NCBI GenBank assembly: GCA_025504975.1
Contig: JANUWI010000004.1
Location: 2,604,001 to 2,668,000 of the forward strand
DNA from: Plenodomus lindquistii
Taxonomy: Eukaryota; Ascomycota; Dothideomycetes; Pleosporales; Leptosphaeriaceae
Direction of reading: 5' to 3'
Length of the DNA: 64,000 nt
The notes under the pieces were generated by a model, which worked only from the letters and a program-made list of their open reading frames with translations, was not told the origin of the DNA and ran no database searches. The translations under genes and the position numbers were made by a program. Below, in pieces: positions 47,374 through 58,150 of the stretch (its first letter is position 1; each line of letters starts with the position of its first letter).

Positions 47374-48643
47374 GTTGGATATAACGATTAAAGAACGTGT
47401 GTGTTGATGATGGTTGAAAGTAGCGAACTGTTATTTCTTGCGTTGTGATTGTGTTCACCCCTTATAACTCTTCCGTCATTGAAGTTTGAAGAGCCTATTC
47501 AAGTCCTAGTAAGTTCCACTGCCTGTTACAAACCACGTATTCGCTGAGCTGTCAATGAATACCCCGGATTCCGCGCCTTCAAGTGCTTTTCAAGAAGTCC
47601 TACGTCCTTTGTCCTGCGCTTTCAGGTGTTTAAGACTTTCCTTGTGTGAGAAAACGACAAGGAATGTCTTGAAAGACAGTGTGCGTTCCCACTTCCACAT
47701 TTGTGGAACGAACAAAGAAGTCCCTTTCACCACTGATGAAAACACAGCCGCTGAATCAACTTACTTGCAAGTTAATGTCAGGTACTATGCTCACATCAAC
47801 GGGTGTGTGGTGCGGGTGCTCAGGAGCGAGCCACGTGATTGTTCCCAGACTGTGAGAGCGTGCTAATCGTCAACTAGGTCACGAGCAAGGGTCAATCAAG
47901 TACTGTGATCCGGTATTCATCGCGTATAGGTTATCACTAGAATTGATAACATGTTCGAAGCTTGGCGTTGACTACCTAAGAGAATGTTGGAGAAGGGCGC
48001 GGAATTCGCGGAACGGTTGCTTCGACACGCTGCGACGCGATCCGTTTCTGCACTTCACCCATCAATCTGTCAGACCAGCACCACAATTGGCAACAGAAAC
48101 TACAAAGCCTTGTGTTCATTAAGTCCTTATCTCATCTTCAGTACATGACACTTAAGCTTATATCGTGGTGCGGAGACAACAGAGGGCCAGGAGATCTATG
48201 TAAATCTCCTCTTTAAGAGCCCTAGAGTACTCACTAAGTCTTTGCGCACTTTTTCTAAACTAATTGGTGTATCATATCTTACTATAGTGAGTTAACAGCG
48301 CTGAGGATTCAATAGATATGAGACATGAGACTCTTCGTTGACGTAAATCCAGCGAAGATTTCGCCGCACGCTAACCAAGGGGCGATACCTATTCAAGCGT
48401 GACGCTTGTCAGCCCCTGGAACACGCGATCAGATCGCGATGGTGTGCGGGGGAACGGACATTATTGATACCCGCCCGGCACTAGTAATTGATCCCGTGTG
48501 GTAGGGATGCCTGCCGATGTGATGATCTGGGTCAACTTCTTCCCGCATGTCCTCCATGCCGATGCGCAGCTGAAGACGAAGTGTACACCTCGTCTTTCAC
48601 ACAAGACAAATTCCTACATCGCGAGGACTTCACATATCTTGTC
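47374..48643. other. Intergenic between divergent genes, no supported gene
   Basis: 1.27 kb between the secreted-protein gene (-) and the MFS gene (+). A + frame at 47555-47866 (103 codons, six Cys) has no signal peptide or family resemblance and is not called. From 47.9 to 48.5 kb nothing is recognisable. Confidence 0.4.
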
Positions 48644-50444
48644 ATGTTAACGGAAGAAACAGTACCTCTCCGTGCGCCAGGAGATGTCCTCCTCGTTAAT
48701 CGTGCGTATCTCTATACTTGTTTAGATTTTGGACCGCTGACGAAATACCGAAAGGTCACAACAACGAGTTAGACACCTTCGTCCCTTACCCAGTCCCTAC
48801 TAACAACCTGAACGACCCCCTGGTACGTGTTTTATCTGTCTATTATCACAGGTCCTGTTTTGAGAATCTGTAATAGAACTGGTCAGCTTGGCGCAAGCTC
48901 CTCAATTTTGCGCTCGTGTGCGGACAAACGGTTGCGGTTTTCACCACGTAAGTTTGCCACATGGCGTGCCCATGAGCCTGTCACTGACGTCACCTCAAGA
49001 TTGTCCATCCAGGGTGTCTTCTGGCAACAGATGGGACCAGATATGCAACTGACCTTCGAAGACCTGAACAATTCCCACTCCGCCAACCTCGCCGGTCTTG
49101 CTGTCGGCTGCATCTTCATCATTCCAATCTCCAAGAAGTACGGCCGTCGCTCGACATACGTGGTTTCCACCGCAGTCATGGCTGCTGTCGCTTGGTGGGT
49201 GACACATATGCACTCAAAAGTAGAGCTGTTTGTCACCCAGTTACTCCATGGACTTGCCGGCGCTGTTAACGAATGCATCGTTCAGATGACGATCGCAGAC
49301 ATGTTCTTTCTCGATCAACGCGGAACTATGAATGCCGTTTATCTGATCTGTGTTATGATCGGCAGCTTCTTGACACCGATGATAGCAGGCATTCAGGCGA
49401 CCCATCAGGGCTGGAGGAAATCGTACCTGACACTGGCGATCTGCCTGACCGTCCTGTCATTGGGCTTTATCGTTGGTTACGAAGAGTCAAAGTACGTACC
49501 AGTCTTCGATGGAAGCTCTGACGAGTTCGCGAGCTCAAACCCTCATGTGCATGGCAAGACCGACCAAAGCAACGTGAAGGACGATGTTCAGATGACGATG
49601 AGCAGCCCAGAGCCTGTCCTAGCAAGAAACGCTTATCTGCAGCGCCTCCGCTGGACCACAAAGACCTCAGAACCTTTGGTGAAACTATGTTACTTCCCAG
49701 CCTTCGTCGTCTTCTTTCCGCACGTTCTATACGCAGCATTGCAGTACGCATGCGGTGTTACCTGCCTCATTCTCTTGGGTGCTGTCGGTTCGATGATCTT
49801 TCCCCGCCCACCATATCTCTTATCCCCTGCCGCCATTGGGTATCTGAACGCTGGCCCCTTCATTGGCAACGTCATTGGATCCTTCTATACTGGCTTCCTC
49901 GGTGACAGGTCGATCCGTTGGCTGGCAAAGCGCAACGGAGGCTATTTCGAGCCTGAGATGAGACTGTATCTGTTGCTTCCACCAGCACTTCTCATTCCAG
50001 CTGGTCAGATCATGTTTGGAATCACAATTCAGAGAGGCATGCACTGGATCTATCCCAGTGTTGCTGGGGCTCTTTTCGCTTTTGGACTGGGCGCTATCAG
50101 CGATGCCGCATTTACATTGGTGATCGACTCATACCAGCCAGTAAGGCTGTCTTTCTGTTCATAAGCCTGATCAAGAGTTCGCTGAACATATTTAGCTTAC
50201 CGCCGAGGCGTTCGTTGGTATCACGTTCGTTCGCAACGCCGTTGCAATTCCAGTCCCCTTTGCGGTCACCCCTTGGCTGGAGAATATGGGCCCGCAGAAA
50301 ATGTTCTTCATCTCAGGATTTGTATCGCTAGCTGTGAGCCTCTCATTCATTCCAATGATCATTTGGGGTAAGCGTATGCGAGCTGCATTCGGGCCAAGGT
50401 ACAATAATCTTATGAAGAAGCAGGGAGCCATGATGGCAAGTTAG
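48644..50444 (+). CDS. Major facilitator superfamily transporter (DHA1-like)
   Basis: Five exons inferred by hand: 48644-48701, 48755-48822, 48877-48947, 49000-50140 and 50196-50444, total 528 residues. Introns are 52-55 nt with GT..AG ends and CTGAC-type branch sites in introns 1 and 3. Joining yields PTNNLNDPLNWSAWRKLLNF and FTTLSIQGVFWQQMGPDM, the usual N-terminal signature of this MFS group, then SKKYGRR (motif A loop), PLLS-type helices and FVGITFVRNAVAIPVPF at the end. About twelve membrane helices are predictable with a central polar loop (residues about 230-290). Such pumps export small molecules or drugs at the plasma membrane. It neighbours a Zn2Cys6 regulator and a GMC oxidoreductase remnant, suggesting export of a metabolite (inference). 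The first exon is the least certain. Confidence 0.85.
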
Positions 50445-51112
50445 GGAGGTATTGGTCCGGCTTCTGCGCTTTGTAGGAAATAGTCTGTGTTGAATAGGTC
50501 TACGCTTCACTGTACAAGCGGGAACTTCTAATTGATAAAATGATGAAAAGAGGGCACGTAACTCTTCAATAAGCTATAGAGCCTGCACCTTCCAAGTCAG
50601 GACTTACTAGGATCAGCTAAATCTAAGGAATACAAGGTATGGGTTGCCGTGTTTGGTAGGCGCTTGCGCCAGCGCATAACCTGGCCGGAAGCAGCGCTAG
50701 CACAACTATTTACTAGAAACCAAGATTCACCTCCAGCACCTAGATTTCACGGTCCAAACATCACGACTCAATAACGCGAAATATTTTTTCGAAATTTCAA
50801 GTCATGTCTATGAATCAATTCCACGCTGTCGAAACTCGTGCAGGGGCCCGACACGTCAACAAATCATTTTGTTGATGAAACGTTAACTAATCAGCTTGTA
50901 GCGGATGGTTTGTCGGTCTGTCACTTCAGCCGCAACCACTGTGGTGAGCGCACGTACATTGCCCGCTTCCAACCAGACTTGATCATTGACTCTGTCGCAG
51001 TTCCTCAACCAATCCCTTTGCCAGATGGTTAAGGCCAATCATGACGCCATATGCCACGAAAGTCTAAGTGCTTGTGACGGTACAGGTTGGAGACCATAAC
51101 AAAGGAGATGCC
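50445..51112. other. Intergenic between convergent genes
   Basis: 3' regions of the MFS gene (+) and the zinc-cluster regulator (-). No supported gene or repeat. Confidence 0.45.
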
Positions 51113-52571
51113 TCAGAACAAAGCGATCTCGGCATTCTTGAGTCGAACAGCCGCGTCGACATCGAACAATGAACTGCCTCTCTCCCGAGCTTCTTCGATT
51201 ACGGTTAATAAGATCTGGGTGTTGTAGCTGGTACCGCTGCGTGACACCTCTTCACGATAACTTGTCAAGAACTGTTGCCATTCCGGGTATTCGCTGAGAA
51301 TCTCGACTTCCATACTGGCGACATACCAGGGATAGAGTGTCGCGTTGGACACAAGCATGTGCGCATTCTCTGGTTTCGCGACTCCAACGCGTATAGAGTC
51401 CATGGCACTCAGAAGGCGGACCATGAGTCGTGCCGACTTGGGCAAAGCCGATACCTGTACGGCTCCAGCTGAGCTTCTCAGCGACTGACTCCAACGCCGG
51501 CGGTGGTCCAACATTCCAGCAAAACGCCAAGCATCCCAGAGATGGCATTGCATGAAGTTGCCAATCTCGCCAGGCCAAAGCCAGAACTGCATCTCCGCCG
51601 TCGGCTCTTCGATCCGCGCGCATATATCCAGCAACTTTCGAGGTATTCCAGTCACGGGTTCAATGGGATCCGATTCGTCGTCGTGTTGGACAATTCTATT
51701 TCTAAATCGTTGCCAGATCCCAAGATGGCGTGTAGTTCTCCCCAGAACCAGATTTGGGAGATCCATAATTCCTATGACCTCCATATTGTGGTGCATGTAC
51801 AGGTCGTCCAGAGGTCCAAGTGTACTGAGATCGCCGTGGAGGTTATATAGGTCAGCCATACACAGTAGATGCGGAGTCCACGGCAAGCCTTGGATCAGCT
51901 ATCAAAAGTAAGCTTGTGTACGAGACTGCTACAATGCTTGATCTTGCAAATCTTACCGACAAGGTACAGAGAAGGAGGCCTGCGCCCAGTGTGGGAGCCT
52001 TGATCAATCCATTCGATGCAGACAATTCGCCCTGGAAAATCTGCAACGCGCGATCGAAATGTTGATGGAATTGAAAGGTAGGACCACCATCAAGGAACAT
52101 TTGGATGTTGGCGCACACTACAAGGAGAGCTTTCGAATGTTTGGCATTCTCTGCAATTATTGGCTGTATCCAATCGTGGATGCTCGTTGAATATAGGCCA
52201 TGAATGCCCAGTTTAAGGACTTCGCTCATGTCAGCGTTATGCGAGGGCGATTCATTGCAGTTTAAGGAGTTGTACGAACATCTTTCAAAGGCTAGCTGTT
52301 CTCTTTGCTCCGGGTCGGCAGCTATCTCTTTAATTGGTGGTATCCCCGGCTCACTCACTTCTGTTGGTGAGCAAGACTGCGGAGTTGTACTTGAAATCGA
52401 CTCTGAACGATCATGGCCTCCGGCATCGGTGGCCCATCGAAGTTGTACAGCATAGCCGCCGCAGGGCCTACCTCGCTCAACACATGCGCGACACTCGGGT
52501 CTCGTTTCATCGCATTTTCGTTTTCTGCGCTTACATGTGTGACATCCTCCTCGAGATCGTTGGGCTGGCAT
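51113..52571 (-). CDS. Zn2Cys6 (Gal4-type) transcription factor
   Basis: Exons 52571-51957 and 51898-51113, with a 58-nt intron (GTAAGA...GATAG), give 466 residues. The binuclear zinc cluster is C10-x2-C13-x6-C20-x6-C27-x2-C30-x6-C37, preceded and followed by basic residues (KRRKRK). The remaining 400 residues resemble the fungal-specific transcription factor domain (Fungal_trans_2 type), with helical segments such as SVLCANIQ-like and MDLPNLVLGRTTRHLGIWQR. A GTG four codons upstream is not a start. The protein should bind DNA in the nucleus. Its place between an MFS transporter and an oxidoreductase remnant fits a pathway-specific regulator, though targets are unknown. Confidence 0.9.
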
Positions 52572-52873
52572 TGCTAATGGCACGGAGTTCGTGACATCAC
52601 GGTCTAGGATGCGCGCGGAATGAACCCTAGCGGCGATTTGTCATGACTAGTTAGACTACCGGTAGCTTCGAACGCATCTATGTGCGCCACATCGCAAACC
52701 CATGAACATCTTGCCACCACTCACGTGCATGTGAATTCGTTGTTTCGATTGCTATTGTTGTCTCCATTATACTGTGCGTCCACAGTTGAGCCTGTGTGAG
52801 TGTCATTTCACCCAGCGATGCGCCCGCACTTACGCACTTCCAAGCTTCAGGAGGTGCGCTCCAGGTTCTGTGC
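52572..52873. promoter_or_regulatory. Upstream region of the Zn2Cys6 gene / end of the GMC pseudogene
   Basis: About 300 bp upstream of the regulator's ATG that also includes the 3' flank of the broken oxidoreductase. No TATA box is obvious. Confidence 0.4.
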
Positions 52874-54668
52874 TCATACGGGTCCCCTCTCACCAGATTT
52901 CCATTGGTGTTGCGCAATGATCATGCCAGCAGCCCTTTCCGCGATACCATATATTGCTGTCTGAAGATGGGCAGGAATATCATTGGTATTACGCTCGCGT
53001 CCACAACGCGCAGATTCCTTACCCCATACACTTTGAGCTCAGGATCGACAACACCTCCGTCTGCTTTGGGGAGCATCGCGCATGTTCCAAGAGGGTGGTA
53101 GAAGGTGAAGACGTTGTCTTTGGCATACTTCTCCCATTGCGCATCCGTAGTCGTGTTCAGGCCCGGATCGTATTCGTCCACCGATACTTAGGATCAATGA
53201 TGAGCTTTGCGAAAGCTTGAGAGCCATTGATGTGGACCGTACCTCGTGCGAAAGGATGCATCACACCTGCAAGAAGCGTCACATACTGCTTGCCATACCC
53301 TGCAGTACCATTTGCAGGGTAGCCTCGAGTGCTTATGTACCCGGCACTAAAGACGACTTCGAGATCTGGAGCGCCAGAAGCTAGGTCGACTAGAAGGGAG
53401 AGCTTTTTGCGATCTACGACGCTGGAGTTCTTCGCCGCTAGTCGAGCGAGTGCGAGGAGTTTCTCGTCGTCGCCCAGAGCTTGTTTCCACTTCATGAGAC
53501 CATAACAGCTGCCCGTGGATCCGTAGAGTGAAGTTACGTTGTCCTTCCATAGGGCTAACTCGGATGCAGCACGCGTTGCATTATATTTGAGGATATCCAA
53601 ACCGAGAATGTCGGGCTTCAATGCATATGTCGTTTGGATGCGCAGATGATCTTGGAGATTCTCCCCAACGCCAGGAAGATCAACTAATTGCTCGATTCCG
53701 GCCTTTTGGAGAACTGTCTTTTGGCCAATCCCCGACAATTCCGATATCTTGGGCGAAAGTAGGCTACCGCCTGAGACGATGACCTCTTTGCGCGCTTTAA
53801 TCTTTCTTCCATCAATAAGGACACCTGTCGCTCGGTCGGCTTCTTCGCTCAAGATGACCTTCTCCACGGTGCTGTTAAATAACAAGACAAGATTATCGTG
53901 AGCCGATGGGAGGTAGTCGACGGAATATGAGCGCGTGTGGTTGGACAAGCGATACGAAGCTGGCTGGTACATGACTCCGATGCTCGTGCCGTTGAGCGAC
54001 TCCAGATTCTGCTGTATTCCGAGGGCCTGCAGCGTAGGAATGCCTGCCTGAACATGGGGTGGTGGGCTTTCGGCAAGCGCAATTTGTATGGGCCTTCCTC
54101 GATCGACACCTTCAAGGCCATATTTCGCGATACCGTCTCTTCGCTGGAAATTCTCGCTCTTTAGCATCGCGGGGTACATATTTCCCCATCCCATCCTGGG
54201 TTTCCAAGCTCTTCCTATGCATCAAATTCTTTGGCCGAAGCCCGGTTCCACACAAGAAGATTCAACGCAGATGTCCCGCCGAGAACTCTGCCACGATTAT
54301 GTGTGATCGTGCGATTGTTTGCCCCAGCTTGTGGTACTGTCGGCAGACTCCAGTCGTAGGTGGAGCCGAATGTCGTGCCTCGGAGACCCGAGATGTAGAT
54401 TATCTGTTCACCACGCCCATCCGAGCCGGCCTCGATCGCGGCGATGCAATTTCTCGGAAGAACTTCGCTGAGTCTACTTGCCAACGCTAGCCCTGCGGTC
54501 CCGCCTCCCACAATGAGCTGCGTGATGATTAGCTCAACATCGCCAACGTGAGTCGTCAATGGTGCTTACGAAGTCGAAAACACTACTATACTGTGAACAA
54601 TTCATGTTGTAGGCCTGGACAATTTTTAATGTCACCGATAGCAGCGCGCCCAGGGTCAAACCGCGCAT
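52874..54668 (-). pseudogene. Secreted GMC (FAD-dependent) oxidoreductase, inactivated
   Basis: Exon 1 (54668-54570) codes a signal peptide (MRGLTLGALLSVTLKIVQA). A 52-nt intron (54569-54518) joins it to LIVGGGTAGLALASRL, the FAD-binding Rossmann loop. Later parts include GRVLGGTSALN, SGGSLLSPKISELSGIG and DLPGVGENLQDHLRIQ, the GMC signatures. The C-terminal catalytic pieces are YHPLGTCAM and VDASVIPM/IPAHLQTAIYGIAE. Lesions: TAG at 54217-54215 where Trp is expected; a 1-nt loss in a GGATGGGATGGGGA tract at about 54184-54197; loss of roughly 45 codons near 53175 between IDPKY and the WEKYAKDN segment; and a 2-nt AT duplication at about 52977-52982. Intact relatives oxidise alcohols or sugars outside the cell. 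Coding remnants remain easily readable, so decay looks recent. Confidence 0.85.
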
Positions 54669-55242
54669 CGTGACTTGTGAAGACGTTGAGAGAATCCCAG
54701 GTTACAATAGGTCTCGGAAGCCTCACCTTCGTTCGTGTTAGACGGCGGTCTATAGCTTAGAATGTGTTGCAGTCTATCGGCTGCTCCAGCGAACGCTGTC
54801 CAAACGACTATTCTAGTACTTAACATGCCCATAACTAGGTCGACGTGGCCAATTCGCCCCTGACACAGGCCTGTTGTGGCAACGGCAAATGTTAATATCC
54901 GTACACAACGAAGGTGCAGCTCTAGTTCAGTCAGGGATCTGTTGCAGGCTCTTAGCCAATCGTATCGGCACCAGATGCATGCCGATTTCTTAGTAGATAT
55001 CCAAGCGGCGTGAGATGCAGGAGTGCCTGCAGCTTGCCAAGCTTCGGCTGACTAGGTAATTGTGTTCTCTATCCACTGTAACTCCATACCCGGCTGGGTC
55101 GCAACTATCAACCCCCTGGCGAGTAAAGATTAGATGCGGGACTGCCTAATGATATCTCGTTCTCGCTGAGCAACGAACCTGTTTCTTGGGAGTTGTACCA
55201 TAAATTGTGTGCGTGTGATTCGTAATGAAGGGAGAAAAGTAG
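54669..55242. other. Intergenic, transition to the second AT-rich block
   Basis: Upstream region of the GMC pseudogene. Normal composition; no gene seen. Confidence 0.4.
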
Positions 55243-56170
55243 CTTAGGGTTAGGGCAAAAGTAGTGGACCTTTTGGGCCTATCTTATAGAGCAATTATAG
55301 GGGAGTTGAACGGTGCAGCCTGCTTAGCAATTAGGTGTGTAGTTATAGAGATATAGAGAATATAAAATAGGTAGTAGTAGAGCCTATACAGTATAAACGC
55401 TAGTCCTAAAATAAATAAATATATAGTTTCTAAACAACACTACTATAGAACTATAATATATTTATTAGAATATTTTCTAAAAGTAGATAATTTTTATATA
55501 AACTATATAAAGCGCTTTAAAAACGCTATTAAAAGTTTATATAAAAGGTTATAGTAGAAAGTAAAAATTTATAATTATAGAGGTTATAAAAGCGCGCTAG
55601 TTCTAAAATAAATAAATATCTAGTTTCTACCTCTAGTTTTACCTCTCTACTTTTATATATATTTTTATTTTATAGTAAATAAAATCTAGTTATATATTAC
55701 TTTTTTATTTTATATATACTTTATTTTTTATTTTATATATATTAAAGTAGCTACTACACTTTAATAGTATAGCCTTTTCTACTATAGAAAAAATTATACT
55801 AAACCTAAAATAATTAAATTTATAGTTTTTATTTCTAGTTTTACCTCTCTACTTCTATATATATTTTTATTTTATAATAAATAGAATTTAGCTATATATT
55901 ACTTTTTTATTTTATATATACTCTACTTTTTATTCTATATATATTAGAGTAGCTGCTATACTTTAATAGTATAGCTTTTTCTACTATAAAAAAAATTACG
56001 CTAAGCCTAAAATAATTAAATTTATAGTTTTTACCTCTAGCTTTACCTCTCTACCTCTGCATATATTTTTATTTTATAGTAAATAAAATCTAGCTATATA
56101 TTACTTTTTTATTTTATATATACTTTACTTTTTATTTTATATATATTAGAGTAGCTACTATACTTTAATA
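55243..56170. repeat. Repeat arm 1 of the second AT-rich block
   Basis: Starts near GGGTTAGGGCAAAAGTAGTG and is matched, with many transitions, by 57512 to about 58150 in the same orientation (for example CCTAAAATAAATAAAT and ACAACACTACTATA vicinity). The leftmost 130 bases are hardly mutated while the equivalent right copy is. The outer end resembles a Tc1-type terminus (GGCAAAAGTAGTGGACC) but no inverted partner was found. The element type is unknown. Confidence 0.6.
55633..56170. repeat. Tandem repeat, period about 202 bp, about 2.6 copies
   Basis: Anchors CTAGTTTTACCTCTCTAC-like at 55633, 55835 and 56037 are spaced exactly 202 bp. Each unit continues with TATATATTTTTATTTTATA, an A+T tract and TAAAATAATTAAATTTATAG. 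The homologous arm at 57.9-58.15 kb also has two units, with a shorter period. Confidence 0.75.
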
Positions 56171-56340
56171 GTATTACGCGTATATTTAAATTTTTATTAA
56201 ATAGCCTAATATATTTAGATTACTTTATATTATTAAGCGTGCAGGCGTAGATTAAATAATTAATATAAAATAGCTATAGCTCTAAATTAATAGGCTTCTA
56301 CTACTCTATAAATAGGTAATATTTATCTAGTAAAAAATAA

Positions 56341-56366
56341 ATAAAAAAAAAAAAAAAAAAAAAAAA
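56341..56366. repeat. Adenine homopolymer
   Basis: A run of about 24 A residues, the longest in the window. It could be a fossil poly(A) tail of a non-LTR element or simple slippage. Confidence 0.6.
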
Positions 56367-56610
56367 CTAGTAATAGTAATAGAGGGTTTTTTAAAGCTTT
56401 ATAGTTAGCTAGATAGTTACTTTCTAATTCTATAAATAAGCTATTTAGGCAGAGATAGTAATCTAGCAACTTAACTTTAGTAAAAAAAAAAAGAAAAGTC
56501 TCTAGGTAAAAACTAATAGAATATAGATACATAAAGTAATAGTAATAAAAGGTTTATTAAAGCTTTATAGTTAGCTAAATAGTTACTTTCTAATATTATA
56601 AATAGATAAC
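56367..56610. repeat. Direct repeat pair, spacing about 168 bp
   Basis: AGTAATAGTAAT...AAAGCTTTATAGTTAGCTA...ATAGTTACTTTCTAAT occurs at about 56369-56440 and again at 56537-56606 with a few transitions. Confidence 0.6.
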
Positions 56611-57511
56611 TTACTTTATATAATACTATCTACTACTAAATTATTTATTTAGGCACTAATAATAGTAATAAATCTATAATAGAATAAAAGTTTTCTTTTT
56701 ACTAACTTTTAAATAAATTTATAGCCTAACTTTTTACTAATTATTAAAAAGCTATATATCTACTGCCTAGTTATTTATCTAGGCACTAATAAAAGTAGTT
56801 AACCTCTAGGCTCTATAGATTATACTTATTAAACTATAGCTAATAGCTAGTAATAGAAGTAAAATTTTTAATTATAGCCTAACTTTAAGTATATTAAAAA
56901 AAGTTTTAATAAAGTACTTTAGTTTATAGAAATAGTAATTAAAATTAAACTAAATTATTTTACTTTAGTTTAGATTAAAGCATATAACTATAAAGTTTTA
57001 TTAGAAAAGTAAATTAATTACTTTTTTATTTAAAAATACTATATTAAAAAAAGCTAATATATTAGTAATAAATTTAATATACTAGTTAATTTAAATTCTA
57101 TAAATTTATAGGTCTACTTCTACTATTTTTTAGTTATAAATCTAATATAATAGTAAAGTACAATTATAGATTTTACTAGTTTAATTCCTATTATTTATTA
57201 ATTATTAACGTAATAAAATAGTAAAACTAGATTATAAATTAGACTATCTTTATTTTTTTACTTTTCTAGATATTAATAGAATATAATAGTTAATCTATAT
57301 TATCTATTAGGCTAGGTCTATTTTTTTACTTATTAAAGTTCTAATCTAGTATAAAAATAAATTTTAATTATAGATTAAACTAGCTAAAATTCTTTAGTAA
57401 TTACTATTTTAAATAAACCTAGCTATACTTTACTTAGTATTCTTTATAAAGTTAAAACTATTTAAGTATAATATATTTTAGGGCCTAAAGATTTCTAGAG
57501 TTAACTATAAA

Positions 57512-58150
57512 TAAAGAAAAACACTTTAAAGTTAGAGTAAAAGTAGTAGATTTTTTAGACCTATTTTATAAAGGTTTTATAAAAAAATTAAGTAGTATAG
57601 TCTACTTAGTAATAAAGTATATAGTTCTAGAGATATAAAAAATATAAAATCTATAGTAGTAAACTCTATACTTTATAAATACTAGTTCTAAAATAAATAA
57701 ATTTATAATTTTTAAATAATACTACTATATAACTAAAATATATTTATTAAAATATTTTATTAGTATAGAAAACTTTTATATAAACTATATAAAGCGTTTT
57801 AAAAACGTAATAAAAGGATTATATATAGAGCTAAAGTAGAAAGTAAAAAACTATTAGTATAGAGGTTCTATAAAAGCGCTAATTTAAAAAAAAATAAACT
57901 TATAGTTTTTACTTTTAGCTTTATAGCTCTACCTCTAACTATTTTTTTATAAATATTAGAATCTAGCTAGGTATTACTATTTTATTTTATATAAGCTTTA
58001 TTTTATTTACTATATATATTAAAGTAGCTATTATACTTAAATACTAAGCTTTTTTTTTTATAGAAGAAACTACACTAAGCTTTTAATAATTAAATCTATA
58101 CTTTTTACCTCTAGTTTTATTACTCTACCTTTATAAATATTTTAGTTTTA
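57512..58150. repeat. Repeat arm 2 (RIPped copy of 55243-56170)
   Basis: Same order of blocks as arm 1, from GTTAGAGTAAAAGTAGTAGA to the TTTTACCTCTAGTTTTA unit. Changes are mainly C to T and G to A. Confidence 0.6.

Noticed and set aside
47555..47866. 103-codon frame with six cysteines
   Set aside because: No signal peptide, no recognisable pattern, no promoter element; probably chance.
48488..48772. 94-codon frame ahead of the MFS gene
   Set aside because: Its end overlaps the inferred first exon and intron of the MFS gene; the rest looks non-coding.
55245..55258. Two TTAGGG units (possible interstitial telomere repeat)
   Set aside because: Only two units, and the second arm has the mutated equivalent at the same place, so they belong to the repeat element and are not evidence of a chromosome end.
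56323..56532. 69-codon frame in the AT block
   Set aside because: Made of poly-A/T translated as Phe/Leu runs in RIPped DNA.
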